Notes: generated from the sequence alone by a model not told the origin. 64,000 bases of DNA from Agaricus subrufescens (GCA_029945375.1 CM057066.1:2232001-2296000); one strand, 5' to 3'; counted from the stretch's first letter, positions 1 to 10,980 are shown. Program-made: numbers and translations.

Positions 1-808
1 GGGTTTTTATAAAGGCTAAACTCGTTTTCTGATGAAAAGCCAATACTATCCATAACTGTTCGGTTCAACGACATTTTTGATATATTGAAAGTCTGTGCGT
101 CACATAGATCCTCAAGAGTTTGATCTGCCTCAGGATCTGTGCTGATGTATTGAGTATAACGGCGAAATAACCCCAGGCCATTTGACATTGTTTCAACAAT
201 AGCAGTGGTGATGTCAAACGTGCCTGTGATTTCAGGCTCAGTATGGTCCTCCTCAGCGAGTACTGGAGGAGGCATGTGTGGAATTGGGGTAGGGAGTGAT
301 GGAACCATATCATTGAACCACCGTGGCTGTTGACGACAACGCCCTGATCGAGTTGAATACACAGAGCGGTCACGGGCTTGGACTTCAGACATCGGGGAAC
401 CCATTATGCTCTGTTCATTCATATAAGCTCATACTCACACATTTGAAAAGAACAAACAACTTACCATCATTGTATCATCATTCATCTGGCCACTGGGTCC
501 TGGGGTAGGATCCCTAGTCGGCGAGACCTATGTATTTTAATTAATAAAAATATATTTATAGACATTTAAAAAATGCTTATGTTATCACTTCTGCCATCGG
601 CAATATCTCGTTGGTCTGCTCGTGCAATTTTTCGAGTGGCAATGCGAGGTTCAGAGATTGAGTTTTTTCTTTTCAAGTCAACTTCAGCTAGCTGGGCTGC
701 CCAACTATTCATCTCCTCTCGAAACAAGGCACATTTGCCCTGATGATGATTGCGAGATTGTTGGTTTTTTCCACGAAAATTGCACGCAGTGGCCTGGCAA
801 GGAAACAT
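1..808 (-). mobile_element. 5' part of a Plavaka/KDZ-like transposase gene, cut by window edge
   Basis: Three exons join in frame on the minus strand: 808-589, 499-465 and 410-1, the last running off the window. The start gives MFPCQATACNFRG..., with a Cys-x4-Cys...His...Cys pattern at residues 4-27 that looks like a degenerate zinc finger. The third exon holds 'GLGLFRRYTQYISTDPEA' and 'TLEDLCDAQTF', then 'SSENEFSLYKNP' at the edge. This layout, an N-terminal finger, a proline-rich linker, then 'N.FGLFR.Y' and a 'TLEDLCD' motif, is what I recall from N-termini of Agaricomycete Plavaka-type DDE transposases. No catalytic domain is visible because it lies outside the window. The GLFRRY...TLEDLCD match is the basis for the call; another domesticated or uncharacterised protein with the same N-terminus is possible. 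Confidence 0.45.
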
Positions 809-1179
809 ATTGGTGAAATGAGGGATGCCCCGGGACTACCCAGTAACAAGGAATCAACACAAACGTCTCCGGGACTACCCAGAAGACAATGGCAGCAGTC
901 AATGATCGATTGAGTTGAATAAACGTACGACCTGCTCAGTCACACTCACGTGCCACATTCTCACGCATCAAACAACAATCCATAAAGAAGCATTTATTAA
1001 ACATTGACTTGGAAACTGCTATCGCGAATACAAGAGTTTGAAATGTGCTATAATGTTCCCAAAAAAAAAATGACGGAGACTCAAGAAAAAATGCACCAAC
1101 TTTTCTCCTAAAATTGCTATCGTCTTGTAAATGGTTGAACTGACACAAATATAAGACTTACCGCGACATACCCATGAAA
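809..1179. other. Intergenic stretch with two GGACTACCC motif copies
   Basis: No convincing gene is present. Two copies of cgggactacccag lie at about 831-843 and 870-882, 39 bp apart and in the same orientation. The same motif recurs in inverted orientation beyond the next gene (about 4552, 4606 and, degenerate, 4660). Confidence 0.5.
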
Positions 1180-3825
1180 TCACCAGGCACCTATCTGTTC
1201 AGTCATAATCTTTGCATAGAGTACCTCTTGATATTTTTTTGCTCGCCTAGAGGCCCCGATACCCCTCATTAGAGACCTCCACTTGACCGATAAGATTGGC
1301 GCGGCTGTCCCCTGTTTAATCATGTCCACTCGCTTTAGCCACTCTGATTCATTGCGAGGGGTCCAGTGTTCAAAGTCTTCACCTGATCCCTCAAAACTAA
1401 CCGAAGGGAACCAGGACTTTCTTGTTGTAGCCATATCTCCGCCCCCTATTCATAGTTAGACTTAATGTTATAATAAAGTTCAAAGTCACTTGCCTGTGTA
1501 TTGATTGTATACCCCACATAAGACCTCCAGCTCTTCAGACATAAGGTCATCATCTATATATTCATGACCAAACTTATCTGTTGCAATGAACATCTCGGAG
1601 GGCTTCGCATACAAACCTGAGGGGCCACTGAGAGCCTCGCCGACTCCAATCGAGATAGATGCAATTCGTCCAATATATCCACCTCTGAGCAGAGCTGCGC
1701 GAGACCTAGGATGTGTAAAGAAGCGGTTGCGTTGATCCTCATAGGCAGCAAAGTCTGCCGCAGTGAACATATGGCCTGACAGACGCACGGGAATAAAAGC
1801 TGGTAAAGGCGGTGCCGTCACTGCTACTAATGTTTCCCGCAGCTGGACAGTGCGGAACGATATACCGTTTCTGATAAGGTCGATTGCGATCTCCTCTTCA
1901 CTCAGCTTGTCGGGTAAACGACATATGTAAAATAGGATCATGGGTGATGCCACAGCGATTGACCAAGGCACAGTGGCTTTCTCCTCGAGATCAATCATAT
2001 AGAAGATCTGCTCTGCTCGCTTCAAGAGACGAACACAGCTTAGACGCCCACCAAAGTACAAGGTGTCGCGATTGTTGGGGGCGACGTCCCACAAATCTTC
2101 CCTGGGAGGACTATGTTGCTGGCCCATAAGAGACATCACGAATGCCACGCAGAGCCGACCAAGATCAGATGCAAAAAATGGATCATTTGAGAAGAAGCGA
2201 TTCTCGCCTAGGAATTTGAGCAGCCATTGAGCCTGAAACTGCTGCTCTTTCGTAGGTGCAGAGCCTCCTGTGTTAGGCATCGGAGTAGGAGGCACAAATC
2301 CGTGATACGATCTAAGAAGGCCTACGATGATATGGGCGATATCGTCGACCGGAACTTGCGGCGAAGAATCAGGAGGCGCGGCAGGAGCAGGGGCAGGGGA
2401 GTGAGGGGTGAACAAAATGGGAGATGGCGAGCCTGGACACTGATTTGCAGGATCAGGATGCTCTTCAGGAGTAGCATCTTGGGATCCGGACGGAAGTTCG
2501 ATGACGCCGTCATTCTCGATTGACTGTCCCCACAATGAACAACAGTCCCATTCATTCAAATAGGCATCGAATCGTTTTTGAGCCCCACTATAATCTGTGA
2601 GCGTGTCTTCATTGTTGCTCTTGAGAACCAGCGATCGAACAAATTCATCATCATTGTTCCAATCCCAAACGTAGACACGAGCCTTCCTGATGCTAGGATT
2701 TTGAGCTCGTGAGAGCCGTGCTTGCTTCTCTCTGGCACTCTCTTTCTTCTCCATCTTCTTATGGAGTTGACGACGCTTTTCGAAATGTGGGGCCCAGAAA
2801 GATTTGGCCGAGGGTCTTGATGCACGAGAGCGGGGCGGCGAAGTAGTGGAGGAGCGGTGGGTAGGCTGAGGAGTGGTGGTGTGGTAGGGGGTGGCTGGCA
2901 CAGGAAAGTCTGGTTGCAAGAAGTCGTTGTCGAAGAAGGACGCGCTCTCATTAAAGGAAGAGTCTGTCTCAGTGTAGGAATAATGCGCTGGAGGGTGAGG
3001 TATTATGCTTCTGTCGATCCAAGTGACTATGGTTTGTAGTTCTTCGGATCGAGGCGCCATCAACCCATACTTCGCGATCTTGTTGGCACAGCTGATCTCC
3101 ACATTTGTCCAACGGTACCACACTGGAACTCCCTGTTCCATAAACCAGGCTGCAGGGGGCTGAGACGGGCGACGATTTGGATTATGCAGCCACAGACCCA
3201 CGCGATCGACTTCCCAGTTACGATTGAGGAGGGGAGTCAAGTGAACACTGTCTACAGCGGCGTGCATCGAGTGGACAATGATCACCTTTTTGAGCCAGGA
3301 CGGAGGTACCAGGCCCTCGATGAAGTCGTCGGGTTCGCGTATCTTCCTGGTCATCCAGAAGAGGAGACCAAGAAGCATAGCAAACCAGTCCCGGCCACAC
3401 TGGATGTTATGCCTGGCTGCATCAGCGGTAGAATGTGTTCGATCATATCCTAGATCTGAGGGGGGGAAGGGTTTAATAAAATTGAGTTGGAAATGCTCGG
3501 CGAGAATATTGATGAGTTCGCTGAGCAGTTTTTCCGCCTGTGTCCATCGCTGACAGACGGGGCCATACAAAACATACTCGTGGTTGCTGAGCTTCGTCGG
3601 CTGCCGCGGTATGTGACTTAGTGCGTCAAACCACACGCCGCTATACATCACAGGCCTACGAGGTACAAACCCCAGCCATTCTGAAGACTCATCCCACCAG
3701 CGAGGTTCTTCGAAGTCACGAACCTGGGATGTTGCAGGCTTGAAGATTAAAGGATCGTCGAGGGGTAGAGGGCGCGGAGGAGATCGGGTGCAGTTGGGAG
3801 AGTAATAAATGGTGCCATCAATCAT
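1180..3825 (-). CDS. Uncharacterised Agaricomycete protein, about 865 aa, one GC-AG intron
   Basis: The first exon (3825-1494) encodes 777 residues and joins 1445-1180 through a 48-nt intron with a GC donor (cag|GCAAGT) and a tag acceptor; phase 1 is kept on both sides. Without splicing the frame stops at 1486. The N-terminus carries the string 'EWLGFVPRRPVMYSGVWFD' and later 'AEHFQLNFIKPFPPSDLGYD' and 'GRDWFAMLLGLLFWMT'. The middle is basic and proline-rich, with a lysine/arginine-rich helix near residues 330-370 and a 'SPSPILFTPHSPAPAPAAPP' stretch. I recall similar proteins as a large mushroom family without an assigned function. No signal peptide or catalytic motif is seen. It is transcribed divergently from the DUF6698 gene across a repeat-rich spacer, which suggests the two travel or act together, but that is inference. 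Confidence 0.75.
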
Positions 3826-4199
3826 CCAGCATTTGCCAGGCGGTCATTTGGCGTATGCTTGCCCTTGACGCGTTTGCGTATAGTAGCTAGCCATAGGGAG
3901 TGCAAATAGGATTCGGATTGTAGATATAAAGCCGCACGGGTCTACCCAGAGCAACTAATATAGGAGAGAAGAGAGACGGATGTGGAAGATAACACCCCCC
4001 CCAGGACTACCCAGAGGAGATGCGGTGTATGTGGATGGATGGTGAGAAAATAAAGGCAACTAGAGACGAGAGAGGCTATCAGAAAGGTGGATGCAAAAGA
4101 TTTGAAGCCGTACTCACTGTTTTTTGAGCCCAGAAATGCCTGCTATCGCTTACGCTGGCGGTGGTGGTGGTGGTGTTGGGATGAGGCGAAGACGCGAGT

Positions 4200-4242
4200 G
4201 GCCATCAACGATCAGTGATCAGTGATCAGATCGTTGATGGCC
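4200..4242. repeat. Perfect 14-bp inverted repeat with a 15-nt loop
   Basis: The arms 4200-4213 (ggccatcaacgatc) and 4229-4242 (gatcgttgatggcc) are exact reverse complements. The loop is itself made of overlapping TGATCA palindromes. It could be a hairpin or cruciform, or a dimer-protein binding site. Confidence 0.9.
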
Positions 4243-4297
4243 GATGTGATCACTGATCATGATCATTGTGCGTGATCACGAAGGTGCGTGATCACGC

Positions 4298-4427
4298 GTG
4301 ACAGAACGCAACGATCGCGTGACAGAAAGAACGCGACGAGCGCGTGACAAAATGACGCGACGAGCGTGTGACAAAATGACGCGACGAGCGCGTGACAAAA
4401 TGACGCGACGAGCGCGTGACAAAATGC
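4298..4427. repeat. 24-bp minisatellite, about five copies
   Basis: The unit gcgacgagcgcgtgac plus aaaatgac recurs exactly every 24 bp at 4333, 4357, 4381 and 4405, with degenerate copies upstream. One copy has gtgtg in place of gcgtg. Confidence 0.9.
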
Positions 4428-4551
4428 GTGATCATCACTCGGCGATCATTGATCGATGATCAGTGATCACCGATTGGTCATCCCTCTTGTTTCCTACCAC
4501 TACCGTCGCCCACCACCGCTATGGCCCGAGACTGGACGTTTGTGCGATCTT

Positions 4552-4670
4552 GGGTAGTCCCGGATCGTATAATCCTCCACTATTCCACCTCCTTACGATG
4601 ACATAGGGTAGTCCCGTGTCGTATATTCCTCTACGATTCCACCTCCTTACGATGACCTAGGGTATTCCCG
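4552..4670. repeat. 54-bp tandem repeat, 2.3 copies, each headed by gggtagtcccg
   Basis: Copies begin at 4552, 4606 and 4660, exactly 54 bp apart. Each opens with gggtagtcccg (third copy gggtattcccg), the reverse complement of the motif seen at 831, 870 and 4004. The shared tail is 'ccacctccttacgatgac'. Confidence 0.88.
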
Positions 4671-4996
4671 GGTCATCATTAACACTCTGATTCCTCGCGC
4701 CCCCTGCCCCACTCTCTATCCATGGCCTCTGCGGTCGCTACTATGTAGCATCACCACATTCAACGAGGATATTTGGCTCCTCTAGACGGCGCAAACCCTC
4801 ACCTTTCACGCCTCCGAGTTCCCGGAGCCGGCTTCGATCCCCTGATTGACAGGTCAGACGTGACCCGACATCAGAAGCCCGCCATCTATCCATATCCAGC
4901 AGCCTCGTCGTCTGGCATATTTAAGAGAGATTCAAGTTCTTTTCCTCTCTCCCCTGAACCACCATCTTATCGCCTTGCCTGTGCGCGCGTAACGTC

Positions 4997-7122
4997 ATGC
5001 CTGCTCATTCTCAACATGCAGACCAGCCTTTGTACGAAGTTGACGACGTGAAATACCTCGCGGACAGTCTCAGGAGCAATGACAATCCCGCACCAGCGTA
5101 AGTCACAAATTTCTGCGCATATATGGCCTTTATTTAATTATACTAGTACCTTGGAGCAAGACTACCTGAAATTCGCTTGATGGGGAGCACGCAGCATCTG
5201 TCCCGACATCAATTGGACCCTTGTCTTCTCGATTGGCGTGCGCGAGATTAGCGGCATCGCGCCGCGCGATACTAGGTGAGATATCATGTAATATATGCGC
5301 ATATATTAACCCATGTTGCCAGGGGAAATGAGCAGAATGCCGCTATAGCTAAGAAGGCTTGGGATCGACTCGTACAGAGGGTGCCTCGCACAAAAAATAT
5401 CGCACGAGTTCTGCTTGAAGACCCCAAGCTCTTATTGGCCCTTGGTAAAAGGGTGAGTAGTCAAAACATAGTATATGCGTCTATGTAACAAGTTACTAGA
5501 TGAATCGGGCTGCCAAATGTGCACGGAGCGATGATATTCAGGGCCTCAGGAACGTCGGGCTTCATTACATTGCTAGACAGATGCCCAACCGTAAAATAGA
5601 ACCGCCAATCGAGATCGGGAGCGATAAGCAGGTCGAAAGAGGGTGGAACCATCCTCAGATCGCTGAGCTACTCCTTCCGATGTGCTATCAAAAGGATTAT
5701 GTCGCTGATCCTGAAGGGTAAATATGCATATATGCGCTCTTAATACATTGGCACTGATAATATTTTATAGAACTATAGCACGGATAAAGAGCGGGGAGCT
5801 GAAGATCAAAGTCAATACATACCCCTCGTTCCTGTATCATCGGGACCATTGGGACTCGTATGACAAGGAGGACGTGCGCAAGGGATTGTTCAACAATTCC
5901 TTATCCCTGCTGGTAAGATCCTCTCTTACAATTAAATTCCGCTACATTTTTATTTTATGTAGGTTTATAAACATCTATTCATGTCGCCTTCTTCGGCGGA
6001 ATCTGAGGAATACACAGAAACGCACACCCGAAAAAGTCAAGCCAAGCTCAATCATCTGACCGAGGTGACTCCTGAGACGTGGGCATACGCCGTCCTTCAT
6101 GTATGTTTTTATTTTATTTGGTCATATGTCCGCCTGATATGTTTCATAGACCCATTATATGCTGTGGGGAAGTAACAACTGGCGTGACAAAACTGGATTT
6201 TTCAAGCGCGAGAAGTTTTTCGATAACTTGGTAGACATGTTCTCGGGGCACAATCGCTGGATTCACTCTACGTTGACCCGCTTATCTGCGTATATTTTTT
6301 TTCTCTGGCGTCAATGATACTTGGTTGATTATGTTATTTTTTCAGGCGGGTATTTGGCCCTCCTTGGCAGATTGGTGGCGAATGGGATACAGAGTCTGAT
6401 GATGATAACAATGACTTTAATCTTTTCGCTGCGCAATGTGAGCAAGACGAGTCAGTTGAAGAAAACGGTGAGGAAGCGCATAATGAGCAAGATCGTGAGG
6501 TTGTAAGTGTTGGTGAGAATGAGACGACCGCTTTTGGTGGAAACGAAGAGATGTTCGAGAAAACTGAACAAGAGAGGTATATTTCTTACAATTTTTTTTG
6601 GTGGTACTGAAATTATTGCGTAGAGAATTGTCACCTTATGGAGAGGATAGAATCCGGGCACGCAGTGCATTGTTCGTGTTTCTGCTCATTCTGAACATTG
6701 ACATATTACTAATCCTTTGATAGATTCCTATTTTCTCGGGAGAATTCGCCGGTGGCCAGTAAGGGCGCAGAAAATAACAAGGCATCAGAATCGCGTGAAG
6801 AACAGGACCTGTTAAGTGAGGCCTACCCTACGAAGCGTGGCAAGAGTACGCAGGTTCATAAACAAGTTGCAGCACCACCAAACCCAGATGAAGGTCCCTC
6901 GAGCGAAGTGCAGTGTGCAAAACGTCGAAGGAGCATGCGAGGAATTGAAAAGAAGGAATATTTGTTGAAAAATATTCAAAAGGAGAAGGAGGGGCATTTT
7001 TCACAGCGCGGTGAGTGTGTTCTACATGAGAATTGTCGATGCTGATAGATTTTCAAGTTATGCCACCGTCATCAACGCGTAAAAACAAGAAGAATAAGGG
7101 ACTGCATGCTAAAGCGACTTAG
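4997..7122 (+). CDS. DUF6698 family protein, about 529 aa, eleven exons
   Basis: Exons 4997-5097, 5195-5275, 5323-5452, 5500-5717, 5771-5912, 5963-6100, 6150-6289, 6346-6576, 6624-6671, 6724-7010 and 7049-7122 join with consistent phases to a TAG stop. Hallmarks are 'AAKCARSDDIQGLRNVGLHY', 'RGWNHPQIAELLLPMCYQKD', 'DPEGTIARIKSGELKI' and 'VYKHLFMSPSSAE', which fit my memory of DUF6698, an Agaricomycete family of unknown function. The C-terminal third is acidic then basic, ending in Lys/Arg-rich tracts ('TRKNKKNKGLHAK') that could be nuclear or nucleic-acid contacts. The 48-nt ninth exon is the least certain. It is divergent from the 865-aa gene. No enzyme motif was seen. Confidence 0.82.
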
Positions 7123-7859
7123 TTACGAAATTGCTTCATTTGTGGAATGTTTTCTTGGGCGTCTTGTTCTTTGTATCAAGTTTCTTGGTCCTCGTGCTAA
7201 TGGTTTTTTTTGGTAGTGTACAAAAATTTCTTGGTCGTCTGGTAATTCTAGACTGTCTGTGTAGTGCATGATAAGGAATGTGACAATGATTGGAAGTATA
7301 GTATACATCCGATAGTAATGTAACTTGTTACAATTGATGGTACAGATGGTATACTATTTAGTTGATTGTAACGATGGTCTACTATTAAGTTGATTGTAAC
7401 AATGGTATACTATTAAGTTGATTGTGAATATGGTATACATCACCTTTGAGGGTAAGCCTGGGATACGTTACCTTTGATTGTAAGAAAGGTATACGTTACC
7501 TTTGATTGTAAGCAAGGTATACATTGCCTTTGATTGTAAGCAAGGTATACGTTGCCTTTGATTGTAAGCAAGGTATACGTTGCCTTTGATTGTAAGCAAG
7601 GTATACGTTGCCTTTGATTGTAAGCAAGGTATGGCCTAGCTCTGACGGTAAGGAAAGTATGCTTTACAAGTGCTTGTGATGAATGTAGACATCGCCATAT
7701 ATTTTGAATATTATATACAAGTAGGGCAAAAATTCCATAAACGACTTGAGGATTTGTTGTGATTGTGGTGAATATGGTGCATTGGAGGGATTACCCTCGG
7801 ATTTTTGAGGATTACCTCTTCTGAGCTGGTTCACTGATGAGAGATAACGATGCTACATG
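7123..7859. other. Gene-free stretch dominated by a 28-bp minisatellite
   Basis: AT-rich sequence between the DUF6698 stop and the kinase array. It contains the 28-bp repeat block at about 7330-7670 and no supportable gene. Confidence 0.6.
7330..7670. repeat. 28-bp minisatellite, about ten or more copies
   Basis: The unit tttgattgtaagcaaggtat plus acgttgcc recurs exactly every 28 bp at 7445, 7473, 7501, 7529, 7557, 7585 and 7613. Diverged units upstream read ttaagttgattgtaac plus aatggtatacta. Copies are most alike in the centre and decay to both ends. Confidence 0.92.
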
Positions 7860-8440
7860 ACATCTGATCAAGTCTGGCGGTCTACCCCCAAAGTCATGCA
7901 CTCTGCTTTCGAAATGTTCCATAGCATTCTCGGAGAGTGCTCCAAAACAAAGGATCATGGATATTAGATAAACTCGGGTCTAAGACATTCCTTAAAATCA
8001 TCAAGAAATGTTTCTAGGTGCTCGGAATAGAAGGAGAGCATGGGCAAAGAAAAACCCTGCAATTAATCCCGGTGGCTCGGGGAAACACGAATTCGCCTGA
8101 GACAGTCACCATGAGGCATATCCTTCTAGTGATTTTTTCAGGGCCGTTCAGCAGTAAATGACCGAATAAGTAAGCTGTTAAATATCAGAGCAGAGTTACT
8201 TTGCCTTCTATAATGCTTAGTTTCACGATGATTGATCGATAATCAATCAGGCTTTTCCTCCCAGTTATATGCGTATAAGTCCTCTTCCGGTCAAGTAGAA
8301 ACGCATCAGAAAATTGCCAATATTCAGGAAGCATACATAGATGAATCTCTTTCCCCGAGCCACCGGGGGCAGTACGCAGTTGCATGAGCAGTTCTATCTC
8401 ATGTTTGCTCAATAACAGATGGAAAATAGGCTCTGTCACG
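7860..8440 (-). pseudogene. Broken copy of the block that trails each kinase gene
   Basis: Minus-strand translation gives 'DRKRTYTHITGRKSLIDY' and 'IIVKLSIIEGKV', nearly the same as the copy at 10370-10980. Relative to that copy it has a Gly codon changed to TGA (KVTLL* against KVTQLGY), an extra base in the C-run just before the 'PEPPG' region, and a further 1-nt indel near 7930. It begins within 50 bp of the stop of the first kinase, so it may be a decayed 3' portion of that gene or a separate small gene. Function unknown. Confidence 0.55.
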
Positions 8441-8487
8441 AGGTCAAATCGTTTTCATTGGAAGGCTCTGTTCAGGTGTGATACATA

Positions 8488-10088
8488 CTACCGAAATACA
8501 AGGCTCCATAAATTTTGAACGAATACTCTCATTTGCGAATGGAACAGAGTAATGCGGAAAAAGAAGAGGCGCACGTTAGGAACGATGACATTCATATACC
8601 GAAATGAGCATATCAATCTCATGATGGAAGTGGAATAAGGGAGAGGCGGTTCTCGATAGGCTTCCCATTTCTGGATGAAGTCAGCCGGAAGGCCTTCCCA
8701 TCGATCCCATATGTTATATGATTTCATGGATGCATCCGGGAACACGAGAGTTGTTGCGCTTTCAGGGAATTCAGGGAGAATTGTCTCGAAAAAATGTAAT
8801 GCTTGCGTAGCAGTAAAGCGGCCGGGAATATTTCGAGTGACCATCATGTCTAGAAACGGCGCAAGCAAAGGTATATGGGGAACCAAGCCCTATAACATAA
8901 TTCAGGCTAACGCAGTCGTATTAGAAAACATATTTAAGATCACCTGATAGTTACCGCAGAACAACCAGCCAAGGTTTCCGACATCATGCGCGAAGGGATT
9001 ATAGTCGAATTCACCTTGCAATGTATCAAGCGGCTGATAGAAAGTACCATCCCAAGACAATTTGTATGGCAGTCGAAATTGAGCTCTGTCGGTGTCTGCG
9101 GGAAGCATCATCGAGAGATTGAAGTCAAAGAGGCAGTAACTGAGTTCATTGGACCATTGAAGTTGCCTGCGGGCATCGCTGCGGGTATACAACGACATGT
9201 CATCGCCAAAATGGCTAACAAGGGTATTTCCAAACTTGATGTCCTGTCAAAGGACTGTCATTACATTCTATAGCGTTCCGAATAGCTGGGAGGCTTACAC
9301 GGTGTAAGATGTTGTTCTGGTGTAAAAACGCGAGGGCCTGCTCCTGCTCAGAGAAGCGAGCCAGTAGACCAATCATTTGGACATACTTTGAGTAAAGAGT
9401 GCATGAAATGAAGAACATTCCTGACTGGTCCTCCTTCGGGGTAGTACACGATACTACCCCACCTGATACTATACTTAGAGCAATGAACGATAAAATGAGT
9501 AAGCGCATGCCTTGGCATGACCACAAAGGAGTAAGGTCCGTTGAAGAGGATATCTAGGATAGGAATAATACAGTTCTCTTTGAGAATTTCCATCCCCTGC
9601 GATCGTAGAAATTGAAGGATACGGTGTTCTTCAGAATCGGTCACGATGAGTTTAATGGCGACGTGATGCGATGGATCCTGCGTTTCCTGTGCAAATGCTA
9701 CTTTGTTCTGGTGTATTGTTAGGTGGATAGTGTAACATTGGATGTGGACTGCTCACTGTAAGCTCGTTTGCACGGAGTGGTGTTTTTGTGCCCCCTACTG
9801 ATTCATAGTGTGCGTAAGGAAAGCCCATTTTGCATGAAGGCTGACAGCTCAAGGTGGGGTCAGAAAATGAAGCTGTGTGGATGTCAACGTCGTTGTGTGC
9901 GTAAAGTGTATAGCCACGCTGGCAAAACCATTCCCGAGTCGATGGTGAATCCCAGAAAGCGGCACGCTCCACAGCGTATTGCCCTTCATCATCCTCCACA
10001 GGAAATGGAAACGGTATTGGTATCGGATGCTATATTATAAGATAAAGAAGTCAGCGAAAGTAAGACCGAACTCAACACTTACATCCAT
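8488..10088 (-). CDS. AgaK-like protein kinase 1, 448 aa
   Basis: Six exons: 10088-10083, 10029-9757, 9707-9387, 9343-9299, 9243-8944 and 8889-8488; all introns are phase 0. The first coding exon is only six bases (Met-Asp). Kinase landmarks are VAIK with Lys112, 'NNILHRDIKFGNTLVSHFGD' at 209-228 (catalytic Asp216, Asn221) and 'YCLFDFNLSMMLP' at 251-263, where DFG reads DFN. No clear glycine loop is seen. A 'TRNIPGRFTATQALHFFETI' C-lobe helix follows. The layout fits the Agaricomycete-specific kinase group, whose substrates are unknown. It is the first of three tandem paralogues, and two introns fall at the same places in all three, one of them splitting HR|D. Confidence 0.8.
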
Positions 10089-10369
10089 GTGCAATATGAC
10101 GTGGCCAAATTTCCTCCGAGGATTGCTAGTTCCTGTATCATTGTGGGCACATTTTGATGGCGCTATTTATGTATTAAGTGCTGACAACTGCCAGCGCCAA
10201 GCCAGCGCCCATATCCATGTTGCTTTGATTCCACTCATCATCATTATCTTCCTTTAGGAGTGAACAACGCCCAATGCAGTGTCACATGGGTAACGAACAC
10301 TGGTAAGACACTGACAAGACTTCAGTAAACGTCTGATGGCTCCCATGACACACACCGTACACATACTCA

Positions 10370-10980
10370 ATGGGGCCACCGTCCCACGCAAAACACGGAT
10401 CTCTCCGCCGCACATTCATCAAGAGGTCCATTAACAGATATAACGGTGGTACACGTTATCCAGGTCAAGTCTGGGTGTGTAGCCTCATAATCGTGTATCC
10501 TGTTTTCGAAACATTCCCTAGCATTCTTGGACAATGCCCAGGACAAAGGAACATGGACACAAAATCTCAAAATTTCCTTAAAGTTATTGCGTGTTTCTAG
10601 ATACTCACAAGAGAAGAAGAATATCGGGAAAGAAAAACCCTGCAATTAATCCCGGTGGCTCGGGGAACATGAGTTCACCTGAGGCAGTCACCACGCGGCA
10701 TATCCTTCTAGTGATTTTTTCGGGGCTGTTCAGCGGCAAATGACTGGATATGTAAGCTGCCAAATATCCGAGCTGAGTCACTTTGCCTTCTATAATGCTT
10801 AGTTTCACAATGAATGATCGATAATCGATAGGGCTTTCCCACCCAGCTACGTATGTATGAGTCCTCTTCCGGTCGAATAGAGATGCATCAGAAAGTTGAC
10901 GATTCTCAGGAATCATACGTAGATGAATCTCGTTCACCGAGTTACCGTAGACAATTGGTAGTTGCGTGGGCAGTTTAGTC
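10370..10980 (-). CDS. Uncharacterised block trailing kinase 2
   Basis: An open stretch reads 'QLPIVYGNSVNEIHLRMIPE', then 'DRKRTHTYVAGWESPIDY', 'FIVKLSIIEGKVTQLGYLAA' and 'SPEKITRRICRVVTASGELM', and stops at about 10605. A further open stretch, 'ILRFCVHVPLSWALSKNARE', may be joined through a gtgagt donor near 10610, ending near 10370. The start is not resolved. All three kinase genes have a gt dinucleotide directly at their stop codon (CGgtaa, CGgtag, CAgtga), so this block may be a C-terminal extension of kinase 2 made by splicing rather than a separate gene. No known domain recognised. Confidence 0.4.

Larger units (their letters stand above)
3826..4996. promoter_or_regulatory. Repeat-rich divergent spacer between the 865-aa and DUF6698 genes
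   Basis: This 1.17-kb spacer must hold both promoters. It contains one GGACTACCC copy (about 4004-4012), a GTGG triplet-like run near 4157-4176, many GATCA/TGATC palindromes (4200-4285 and 4428-4475), a 24-bp minisatellite and a 54-bp tandem repeat. A TATA-like 'atatttaag' lies near 4918, about 80 bp before the DUF6698 start. No ORF here looks real. Confidence 0.6.

Noticed and set aside
2227..3553. Plus-strand frames of 60-98 codons inside the 865-aa gene
   Set aside because: They are antisense shadows of one long minus-strand frame with consistent composition and a valid splice.
7330..7670. Regular 28-bp direct repeats resembling a CRISPR array
   Set aside because: Units are contiguous with no spacers, and the window is eukaryotic; it is a minisatellite.
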